The translations under genes were made by a program, and so were the position numbers. Shown piece by piece: positions 10,978 to 18,582 of a stretch of 32,189 nucleotides of DNA. The notes beneath the pieces were generated by a model. It searched no databases and had not been told where the DNA came from. It saw nothing but the letters and a program-made list of their open reading frames with translations. Every line of letters begins with the position of its first letter. Within the stretch, counting starts at the first letter, position 1. The stretch covers positions 1 through 32,189 of the forward strand of contig QBUV01000095.1 in the NCBI GenBank assembly GCA_013572355.1. The letters run 5' to 3'. This DNA is from Candidatus Methanogaster sp. (lineage in GTDB: Archaea; Halobacteriota; Methanosarcinia; Methanosarcinales; Methanogasteraceae).

Positions 10978-11133
10978 CTAATAAGGTTAAGATGATCGTT
11001 GGTGTAATGATTTAAAACCTTATTGGTGTGGCAGTGCGATCTGGGTTGACCGCCCTCCTTTTCAGTAAGGTTAATATATCAATTCATACAACTAATACCA
11101 TCTCCACTGAAATATTATGCCGAAGGTTGCTAC

Positions 11134-11697
11134 ATGCCCATTGAAGACATCACAAAAACGATCAAAATCGAGAATGTGGTTGCGTCCACCGCTATATCAA
11201 GTACCATCGATCTCGAACGCGTGTCAGAGCTGATAGAGGGAGCTGAATACAACAAAAAGAGGTTTCCCGGAGCGATCTATCGCCTCAAGGAGCCAAAACT
11301 TGCTGTTCTTGTCTTCGGAAGCGGGAAGATCGTGTGTACGGGCGCAAAGAAGATCTCAGATGTCGCGATCGGGGTAAAGAAGATATTTGAGAAACTTGAA
11401 GAGATCGGGACCAGTACAGAGGGACAGACCGAACTCGTTCTGCACAATATCGTTTCATCTGCGGACCTTGGGTGCGTGATCAATCTCGATGCCGTTTCGA
11501 TGGGTCTTGGGTTCGAAAACATCGAATACGAGCCGGAACAGTTTCCGGGACTTGTTTACCGAATTAAAGAGCCGAAATCGGTCGTGTTGCTATTCGGATC
11601 TGGTAAAATGATCATCACCGGATGCAAAAGTCCGGAAGATTCGAAACTCGTCGTCATCAAAATTGTAAATGATCTCGATGAACTCGGATTGTTATGA
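11134..11697 (+). CDS. tbp: TATA-box-binding protein
   Basis: 187 aa with two TBP repeats (IKIENVVASTAI...FPGAIYRLKEPKLAVLVFGSGKIVCTGAK; LHNIVSSADLG...FPGLVYRIKEPKSVVLLFGSGKMIITGCK). Confidence 0.97.
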   Translation: MPIEDITKTIKIENVVASTAISSTIDLERVSELIEGAEYNKKRFPGAIYRLKEPKLAVLVFGSGKIVCTGAKKISDVAIGVKKIFEKLEEIGTSTEGQTELVLHNIVSSADLGCVINLDAVSMGLGFENIEYEPEQFPGLVYRIKEPKSVVLLFGSGKMIITGCKSPEDSKLVVIKIVNDLDELGLL

Positions 11698-11714
11698 TTT
11701 ATGATCCCTGATCC

Positions 11715-12554
11715 ATGATCCCGATAACTGACAATCATATCCATCTCGATCGCAGGGGAAAGGGGCTCATGGCGGTCAAGGAGTTTGCCCGCGCGGGTGG
11801 CACGCACATCATCCTTGTATCAAAGCCATCATGGACACTTGGTATGGGGATAACAAAGCCAACTGACTACGAACCGGTCTTTGAAGAGACGATCAGTATC
11901 GCGCGTGAGATAAACCAATCCGATGTCAGTGTTACCGCGTTCCCTGTGCTCGGAGTCCATCCTGCCGAGATCACGGTGCTATCTGACCGCGTGGGACAGA
12001 CGCGGGCAGAAGAGTTGATGATTGCTGGGCTCGAGATCGCACAGCGTTTCGTTCGTGAGGGCGAGGCGATAGCCATCAAGACCGGAAGACCGCATTATGA
12101 GGTCTCAGAGAGCGCGTGGGATGCGTCCAACCGCATCATGGCTTACGGCATGACTCTCGCGCGTGATGCCGGATGCGCTGTGCAACTCCATACCGAGACT
12201 GCTGACGCTGCAGTGATCGCGGATCTCGCAGTGATCGCGAAGAGATCCGGGATTTCGCCCGGAAAAGTGATCAAGCATTATGCTCCGCCGCTGATACACG
12301 TTTTTGAACGCGAAGGGATCTTTCCCGGAGTGCTCGCAGGCAAGGGCGCGATCGAGAGCGCGCTTATCGAGGGGAGCAGGTTCATGATGGAGACCGATTA
12401 CATCGACGATCCCGAGAGGCCCGGCGCGGTGCTCGGGCCAAAGACCGTGCCCCGGAGAACCTTGCAGTTGGTCGACAGGTTCGGCGAGGAGGTCTTCTGG
12501 AAGGTGCACAAGGAGAACCCTGAGCAGGTGTACGGCATCGAGATCGTGGTGTGA
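11715..12554 (+). CDS. TatD-like metal-dependent hydrolase
   Basis: 279 aa: DNHIHLDRRGKG at the N-terminus, FPVLGVHPAEI, AVQLHTETAD, KVIKHYAPP, MMETDYIDDP. Amidohydrolase superfamily metal ligands. Confidence 0.85.
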   Translation: MIPITDNHIHLDRRGKGLMAVKEFARAGGTHIILVSKPSWTLGMGITKPTDYEPVFEETISIAREINQSDVSVTAFPVLGVHPAEITVLSDRVGQTRAEELMIAGLEIAQRFVREGEAIAIKTGRPHYEVSESAWDASNRIMAYGMTLARDAGCAVQLHTETADAAVIADLAVIAKRSGISPGKVIKHYAPPLIHVFEREGIFPGVLAGKGAIESALIEGSRFMMETDYIDDPERPGAVLGPKTVPRRTLQLVDRFGEEVFWKVHKENPEQVYGIEIVV

Positions 12555-12572
12555 GCAACCGCCCACACTCAC

Positions 12573-13376
12573 TCACAACTTTACGATCGCGTTCCTCGGG
12601 CAGACATCGATGCAGGTCCCGCACTGGGTGCATTTCTCCTGATCGATCACGGCAACAGCTTTCACCAGTTTGATTGCGCCCTCAGGGCAGTTCTTCTTGC
12701 ATATCCCGCATCCGATGCATCCGAACTCGCATATCTCTTTGACATACTTGCCCTTGTCGTGTGATGAGCAGACCACATACACGGGTCCATGCTCCTTTGT
12801 TACGACGAGTACATCCTGCGGACACGCGGTCACGCATGCGCCGCAGCCCTTGCAGTTGTACTTCTTGATTTCCGGAAGCCCGTTATCCGCAATCTCGATC
12901 GCATCAAACATGCACGCTCGCACGCAGTCGCCAAGACCGATGCATCCGTACGAGCAGGCTTTCTTTGTGCCTGCGAGCAGGATTGCGGCTTTGCATGTCG
13001 GAGCGCCTATGTAATCGTATCTATCCTTGCAGTTTGTGCCGCCCTGGCAGATCGTGATCGGATACATGGGCTCTGCTGCGCTGATATCCATTCCGAGCAG
13101 CTCTCCGATCATCTCGAACGTCTCTGCATCACACGAGGTGCATCCATCTGGTGACGCATCTCCTGCCACGACATGCTCTGCAAAATCAGCGCATCCCGGG
13201 TATCCGCAGGCTCCGCAGTTCGCACCAGGCATCAGTTCCATCAGCGCATCAACAAGTGGGTCGGACTCGACATGGAACGCCTTTGACGCCCATACAAGCA
13301 TCGCCGCCATCGCAAGTCCGAGTGCGCCAAGCACAGCGATTGCAGGCGGCATCAAAACCATAAGATCAACGGTCAT
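12573..13376 (-). CDS. rnfB: Rnf electron transport complex subunit B
   Basis: 267 aa: N-terminal TM, CGACGYPGCADFAEHV Fe-S motif and multiple 4Fe-4S ferredoxin motifs (CKGCGACVTACP, CIGCGICKKNCP, CTQCGTCIDVCP). Confidence 0.95.
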   Translation of the reverse strand: MTVDLMVLMPPAIAVLGALGLAMAAMLVWASKAFHVESDPLVDALMELMPGANCGACGYPGCADFAEHVVAGDASPDGCTSCDAETFEMIGELLGMDISAAEPMYPITICQGGTNCKDRYDYIGAPTCKAAILLAGTKKACSYGCIGLGDCVRACMFDAIEIADNGLPEIKKYNCKGCGACVTACPQDVLVVTKEHGPVYVVCSSHDKGKYVKEICEFGCIGCGICKKNCPEGAIKLVKAVAVIDQEKCTQCGTCIDVCPRNAIVKL

Positions 13377-13993
13377 AGTTTCACCACCGAAAAGTAGCTG
13401 ACAATGATTAGTGCAACCATCGTCGCTGCAAAGAACGCTCCGATGAAGCCGCTGAAGAGGTCAACGCCCCTCATGATCAGCTTCTCTCGCACAGCCGCTG
13501 TCGCAAGCATCACCCATGCAAAGCCAAGACCTGCCGCGAACGCGTAAATGATGCTTGCGCCATACGTGTAGCCTTCCTGTATGTTCAGCAGCACCACACC
13601 GAGCACTGCACAGTTCGTTGCGATCAGCGGGAGATAGATCCCGAGCGACTTGTACAGTGGCGGGCTGAACCTGCGTATGATGAACTCGACAAGCTGTACA
13701 AACGAAGCGATGATGAGGATGAAACAGATCGTCCGCAGGAACGTCAGATCCGTCCCCAAAATACCTGCAGGGCTCAGGAGATAATGATAGATGGGCCATG
13801 TGAGGATCGCCGACACCGTCATAACGAAGGTGACCGCCATCGACATGCCTTTTGAGGTCTCTGAGTTGGTGGTTAGACCAATATACGAACAGAGTCCGAG
13901 AAACATTATGAGGAGGAAGTTCTTTGTGAACATCGCCTCCACAAAGAGCGGGAAGATGTTCTCTGTCGGCATAAGTCCGGGTGTTTCGATCAT
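13373..13993 (-). CDS. rnfA: Rnf electron transport complex subunit A
   Basis: 206 aa hydrophobic protein: FLLIMFLGLCSYIGLT and LIATNCAVLGVVLLN, typical of RnfA/NqrE. Overlaps rnfB by 4 bp (ATGA type). Confidence 0.93.
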   Translation of the reverse strand: MIETPGLMPTENIFPLFVEAMFTKNFLLIMFLGLCSYIGLTTNSETSKGMSMAVTFVMTVSAILTWPIYHYLLSPAGILGTDLTFLRTICFILIIASFVQLVEFIIRRFSPPLYKSLGIYLPLIATNCAVLGVVLLNIQEGYTYGASIIYAFAAGLGFAWVMLATAAVREKLIMRGVDLFSGFIGAFFAATMVALIIVSYFSVVKL

Positions 13994-14673
13994 ATCTCGT
14001 AACCCTCCTTTCTGAGTTGTTTCATCCGTTTACGATCACTCATAATCTTGAAGAGAAGCATCAGTGCAGCAATCGTTAAAAACGCTCCGGGCGGCGTGAC
14101 CATCACGGTTGCCGGCGCAATCGGGAATGATAAGGGCTCGGCGAGGATTGGGTAGAATCCGGGAACACCGTCCTGCACGCTCAACATCACAAGATTCAAC
14201 TCACCAGTTCCAAGAATCTCCCTGACACTACCAATCAATATCAGTGCCACCGCAAAACCGATCGATATGCCGATCCCATCCGCTATCGATGGAAGTACCG
14301 GGTTTCGGTTCGCAAAAGCCTCTGCTCTACCTATGACGATGCAGTTCACGACTATCAATGGCACGAAGATTCCGAGCGCCTCGTACATCGGCGGCAGAAA
14401 TGCCTCAAGCATCATATCAACTATCGTAACGAAGGTACAGATGATCAGGATGAATATCGGGATCCTGACGCCTGGTGGGATCTGCTTTCGCAGAAGAGAG
14501 ACGAAGATGTTTGAGCCGAGTAGCACAAAGGTGAACGCCATCGCCATGCCGAGCGCGTTTGCAAACGACGTGGTCACAGCAAGTACCGGACAGAGACCGA
14601 GTACGAGCACGAATACAGGATTATCCTTGATGATACCTCTGATTATCTCTCCTACAAAGGATTTCTTTGCCAT
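13990..14673 (-). CDS. rnfE: Rnf electron transport complex subunit E
   Basis: 227 aa: IIKDNPVFVLVLGLCPVLAVTTSFANALGMAMAFTFVLLGSN, VPLIVVNCIVIGRAEAFA, typical of RnfE/NqrD. Confidence 0.94.
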   Translation of the reverse strand: MAKKSFVGEIIRGIIKDNPVFVLVLGLCPVLAVTTSFANALGMAMAFTFVLLGSNIFVSLLRKQIPPGVRIPIFILIICTFVTIVDMMLEAFLPPMYEALGIFVPLIVVNCIVIGRAEAFANRNPVLPSIADGIGISIGFAVALILIGSVREILGTGELNLVMLSVQDGVPGFYPILAEPLSFPIAPATVMVTPPGAFLTIAALMLLFKIMSDRKRMKQLRKEGYEI

Positions 14674-15222
14674 TTATGAAACCTCCTGTTGCATCTTTCC
14701 AATTATTTCAGCGGCTCCGTCGGCGACATATCTGGATGATATCGTTGCGCCTGATATACCATCGATCTGACCGCCGTCATCGCTCAGTGCCAGCCCATCA
14801 AGACCGACCCCTGCGAACTGTGCGGTGAACCCTTCATCTTTCTGGATCTTATCCCCGATTCCAGGTGTCTCTTTCTGCGAGACCACAACAACTCCGGTCA
14901 CCACGAAATCAGTGTCCACTCCGACTGCGAGCGTTAAGAGGTCCTGCATACCCTGCACCTCTGCCATGGCACCATAGCCGATCAGGTCGCCACCGTCATA
15001 AGCCTCGTAGCACAGTTCACCACCCGCGGATTTGAACTTAGTAGCATCAGGAACAACACCAAAGTCGAGCAGTTGCTTATCCGGACCGCCTGCCGCTTCT
15101 GCCAGTTTGGCAAGTTGCTCCTGCGTGACTCCGTACGTTGCTGTCAGGACCACAGCCGCCACCGCAGCAACGATCGTCAGCTTGACGAGTATCATTACAG
15201 TGGAATCTTTTGTTTCTGCCAT
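14674..15222 (-). CDS. rnfG: Rnf electron transport complex subunit G (FMN-binding)
   Basis: 182 aa: N-terminal TM, ETPGIGDKI, and the flavinylation motif DGISGATISSRYV. Confidence 0.93.
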   Translation of the reverse strand: MAETKDSTVMILVKLTIVAAVAAVVLTATYGVTQEQLAKLAEAAGGPDKQLLDFGVVPDATKFKSAGGELCYEAYDGGDLIGYGAMAEVQGMQDLLTLAVGVDTDFVVTGVVVVSQKETPGIGDKIQKDEGFTAQFAGVGLDGLALSDDGGQIDGISGATISSRYVADGAAEIIGKMQQEVS

Positions 15223-15223
15223 T

Positions 15224-16081
15224 TTATTTCCCTCCGATCGGCTTTGGTATGGTGCTTCTGTCGATGAGCGGGCTGAAGACGTTCATCATGAGCACTGCGA
15301 AGCACATCCCTGCGAAATAGGTATTGAAATGGAGCTGGATCAGTATCAACCCGGCAAGCATGACCCCATAGATCAGTCTGCCCTTCTTTGTCACAGGCGT
15401 TGTGACCGGGTCTGCCGCAAGGAATATCAGTCCGAGGAAGTAGCCGCCGGTTATCACATAAGGAAGTTGTGAACCCATCCCGACGATCGGCATAACGAGT
15501 AAAAGTAGGATAGTGGCACTGAGTGCCACCCGCCGGTCCACGTATCTCTTGTACAGGACGAATGCACCGCCGAGCAGGACTAATATCGGCGAAGCCTCAA
15601 CAAGCCTGCCAGCTCCAGTCTCGATTAAGAGGTCAGAGAAACCGCCGAGATTCGGCGTAGATCCGGTTCCCATCAGCGTGGGCCACGCAGCAAGCAGGAA
15701 TGCAAATCCGACCAGTGTCGGGTGGAACACCAGCGTCCCTGTGCCGCCGAAGATGTATTTTGGAATAGCTATCGCAAACGCGGCTCCGATGATCGGAACC
15801 CAGATCGGGACGCTTGGCGGCATGATAAGCGCAAGCAAAAGACCGATCAACACGGCATTCCCATCACTTATGGGGATCGGCTGGGATGCTGCCTTGTAGA
15901 TCACGATCTCGGTTACAACTGCCGCAATCACAGTTACAAGAATGATCGTTAGCGCAGGAAGTCCGAAGAGATAGATCGCCGCGATCGTGATCGGAATCAA
16001 TGCAGCGACCGTGCCCCACATCACACGCTTCACACTCTCGTCACTCTTCACATGGGGTAATGGTGATATTGTATATGTCAT
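15224..16081 (-). CDS. rnfD: Rnf electron transport complex subunit D
   Basis: About 285 aa from MTYTISPLPHVKSDESVKRVMWGT (ATG at 16081, overlapping the rnfC stop). Polytopic with PLIDRSTIPKPIGG C-terminus; RnfD/NqrB family. Confidence 0.9.
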   Translation of the reverse strand: MTYTISPLPHVKSDESVKRVMWGTVAALIPITIAAIYLFGLPALTIILVTVIAAVVTEIVIYKAASQPIPISDGNAVLIGLLLALIMPPSVPIWVPIIGAAFAIAIPKYIFGGTGTLVFHPTLVGFAFLLAAWPTLMGTGSTPNLGGFSDLLIETGAGRLVEASPILVLLGGAFVLYKRYVDRRVALSATILLLLVMPIVGMGSQLPYVITGGYFLGLIFLAADPVTTPVTKKGRLIYGVMLAGLILIQLHFNTYFAGMCFAVLMMNVFSPLIDRSTIPKPIGGK

Positions 16082-17277
16082 TCGGATGCCTCCATCTCGG
16101 CAACGCCATGTTTGCCATACCTGATTATCTGCACGATCGGGAGCTTGGACGGGCAGACGTACGCACACATACCACATTCCACGCAGTCACCGATGTACAA
16201 CTCTGCACACTTGTCAAACTGCGCGCTGTCTGCATACCCGTACAGCAGGTGCGGCATCAGACCAACCGGACACTCGTCCACACACCACGCGCAGTTGATA
16301 CAGGGTGCTGGCGGTTCGCGCTCGATATCGCGCTCGGTCTGCACGAGAATTCCTGTTGTCGTCTTGATGACTGGAACCTCATCCGAGTACTGTGCTGCGC
16401 CAGGTATTGCGCCGTTTACAATGATCTTTACCGGCGTTCCACTACAGCCGCCACATTCTTTGATCACATGACCTATCGGCGCGCCGATGTCCACGAGAAC
16501 ATTTCTCGGAGAACCTACCGCACCTGCAACGGTCACCACTTTCTTAATCATGGGTTCACCGTCGCGGAGCGCATCGTATATCGCTTTCATGGCAGCGATG
16601 CTGCTCACGAGAACGCCCCTGTCCTCTGTAGTGCTACCGCGTGGCACCTTCTTCTTCGCGAACTTCTTAGAAAGCGTGTTTTCGGTGCCCGGTGGATAGT
16701 ATCCCGGTGTCGCGATGACCTTGATGTTGCTGTCCGGTATCGTCTCGGTTCGCATGGTATTCAGCGCTTCTGAGCCAAGTTCGATTATGATGAACGCTTT
16801 CTTAGCACCAACCGTTTCCATCAATGCTTTCAATCCATATACGATCTCAGAAGGATAATCGAGCATGAGCGCTTCGTATGACGACAGATCCCAGGTATTC
16901 GTTCCGTTGACGACGATCGTGTCGATATCTCCTTTTGTGCGCAGTGTCGGGTGTCCGTTCGGTTCGACAATACCGGCTTCCTTGATAATGCGCCTTATTT
17001 TTCCTGCGGACAATTCTACCGGTTCAATTTCTCTCTTTTCTCCATCGTGTGTCTTGATCACCACGCTGAGAACATCTTTACCAGTTGGATGCGGCAGTTC
17101 GGAAACGGCTGTAACCTCTCCGGAAACGCTCGAATGTATCCGGAACTCGCCGTCGCCGATCAATTGCCCAACAGAAACGATATCGCCGACACTTACCAAG
17201 GAATCGCACACCGCGCCATCATGCTGTTGTAAAGGAATAATCACCTGATCAGGTGTTTTGATTGTTACAATCTTCAA
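16078..17277 (-). CDS. rnfC: Rnf electron transport complex subunit C
   Basis: 399 aa: N-terminal lipoyl-like domain, CINCAWCVDECPVGLMPHLLYGY and CVECGMCAYVCPSKLPIVQIIRYGK. Apparent TTG start with an AGGAGG Shine-Dalgarno. Confidence 0.92.
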   Translation of the reverse strand: MKIVTIKTPDQVIIPLQQHDGAVCDSLVSVGDIVSVGQLIGDGEFRIHSSVSGEVTAVSELPHPTGKDVLSVVIKTHDGEKREIEPVELSAGKIRRIIKEAGIVEPNGHPTLRTKGDIDTIVVNGTNTWDLSSYEALMLDYPSEIVYGLKALMETVGAKKAFIIIELGSEALNTMRTETIPDSNIKVIATPGYYPPGTENTLSKKFAKKKVPRGSTTEDRGVLVSSIAAMKAIYDALRDGEPMIKKVVTVAGAVGSPRNVLVDIGAPIGHVIKECGGCSGTPVKIIVNGAIPGAAQYSDEVPVIKTTTGILVQTERDIEREPPAPCINCAWCVDECPVGLMPHLLYGYADSAQFDKCAELYIGDCVECGMCAYVCPSKLPIVQIIRYGKHGVAEMEASE

Positions 17278-17320
17278 TGCGGATGCCTCCTATGCCTCGC
17301 ATTATGGATACGTGCGTCGG

Positions 17321-17328
17321 TATATATA
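17321..17328 (-). promoter_or_regulatory. Predicted TATA box for the rnfCDGEAB operon
   Basis: Reverse strand CTTATATATACC about 45 nt upstream of the rnfC start, followed by AGGAGG near the start codon. Confidence 0.55.
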
Positions 17329-17395
17329 AGTATTGTTATCTGACTGACAGCCAAGCAACTATCTTTTAAGTGTTACCGTACAGAGTATACACAAC

Positions 17396-17785
17396 ATGAG
17401 TGTACCGAGATTCTGGAGACATATCAGCAGCAGGTACAACCTGATCGGAACGAGGTGCAATACCTGCGGTGAATACTACTTCCCGCCGAGAACGATGTGC
17501 CCGAACTGCCGCAGGGATGGCAGCATCGAGGAATATCAGTTCAAAGGGTATGGCGAGGTCGTCACCTACACGATCATCCATACCGCATCCGAGGAATTCG
17601 ATATGCAGACGCCGTATCCACTTGCGATCATCCAACTGGACGAGGGTCCGCGCATGACCGGACAGGTGGTCTGCGACAATGATGCGATCGCAATCGGGAT
17701 GCGTGTGAAACCGATATTCAGGAAACTCGGTGAAGATGGTGCCGCTGGCATCATATACTATGGCACCAAGTTTATCCCTGCATAA
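17396..17785 (+). CDS. DUF35 OB-fold/zinc-ribbon protein
   Basis: 129 aa: LIGTRCNTCGEYYFPPRTMCPNCRR zinc ribbon, then an OB-fold (GYGEVVTYTIIH...). Typical acyl-CoA-associated DUF35 architecture. Confidence 0.87.
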   Translation: MSVPRFWRHISSRYNLIGTRCNTCGEYYFPPRTMCPNCRRDGSIEEYQFKGYGEVVTYTIIHTASEEFDMQTPYPLAIIQLDEGPRMTGQVVCDNDAIAIGMRVKPIFRKLGEDGAAGIIYYGTKFIPA

Positions 17786-17793
17786 TGTGCGAC

Positions 17794-17866
17794 GCCTCGG
17801 TGGCTCAGCTGGCAGAGCGAGTGATTTGTAATCACTAGGTCGCGAGTTCAAATCTCGCCCGAGGCT
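17794..17866 (+). tRNA. tRNA-Thr (TGT)
   Basis: GCCTCGGTGGCTCAGCTGGCAGAGCGAGTGATTTGTAATCACTAGGTCGCGAGTTCAAATCTCGCCCGAGGCT cloverleaf. Anticodon loop is TTTGTAA (TGT); CCA is not encoded. Confidence 0.95.
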
Positions 17867-17878
17867 TAAGGTTTGATA

Positions 17879-18529
17879 TTATTTTGTGTTTTGGGAATGC
17901 GGGGATCGCTCAACCTCTGCCCTGCCATCGCGCACCGCAACAACAAATCCAATATCTGCAAGCGTACGCGCAGCCGCTCCTGTTCCATGTATCAGCAGTT
18001 CTACGAGATCGTCTGGTTCATCGATGTCGGTCGCTGCTGCAAACGAGTCATAGACCTCGACTGAGAGGCCATTGTCGTGTGCGATTCTGAGATGATCAAG
18101 GAAACTCGTGCCATAGTAATCCGTGCTGAACCGGGACGGGTCTTTGATGGAGAGTATATTGGTTCCTCCGCCCTTGCCGGGTGCGATCACCAGATCGGCA
18201 TCCGAAGTCGCAATCTCTCGCACGTGCCGGCTCTTCAGGAGCGGCAGGTCAGCCATCACGATCATGACCGGATCGCATCCGTACTCTGCCACCTTGGAGA
18301 GGTACTCGTTTAATGCATCGTTCAGCCCCGCTCCGCTCCACAGGATGTGTGGATCGATGCGCGCGTCGTTAAAGATCGACGGCGTGAGGATATCGACCGC
18401 GAAGCCGTCGGTCGCATCGAGCACATCTTGAAGCATCTTCATCGCAAGCAGGCCGCGCTCATCTGGTGTTAGCACGCCAGAGAGGCGGGATTTGGCGTTC
18501 TCTTTCTTAAATGGTATCACGATTCTCAT
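17879..18529 (-). CDS. cofC: 2-phospho-L-lactate guanylyltransferase (F420 biosynthesis)
   Basis: MRIVIPFKKENAKSRLSGVLTPDERGLLAMKMLQDVLDA..., VMIVMADLPLL, ADLVIAPGKGGGTNILSIKDPSRF. Start placed at ATG 18529. Confidence 0.9.
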   Translation of the reverse strand: MRIVIPFKKENAKSRLSGVLTPDERGLLAMKMLQDVLDATDGFAVDILTPSIFNDARIDPHILWSGAGLNDALNEYLSKVAEYGCDPVMIVMADLPLLKSRHVREIATSDADLVIAPGKGGGTNILSIKDPSRFSTDYYGTSFLDHLRIAHDNGLSVEVYDSFAAATDIDEPDDLVELLIHGTGAAARTLADIGFVVAVRDGRAEVERSPHSQNTK

Positions 18530-18582
18530 GGTAATGCCTTCAGCATCGATGCGGAAGTATGAGGATTTCTCGCACCGCATTA

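Noticed and set aside
11134-11697. Internal duplication in the TBP gene
   Set aside because: The two-fold repeat is the normal TBP saddle architecture, not a new repeat.
16000-16773. 257-aa + strand ORF over rnfC/rnfD
   Set aside because: Cys/His/Arg-rich shadow of the rnfC coding strand.
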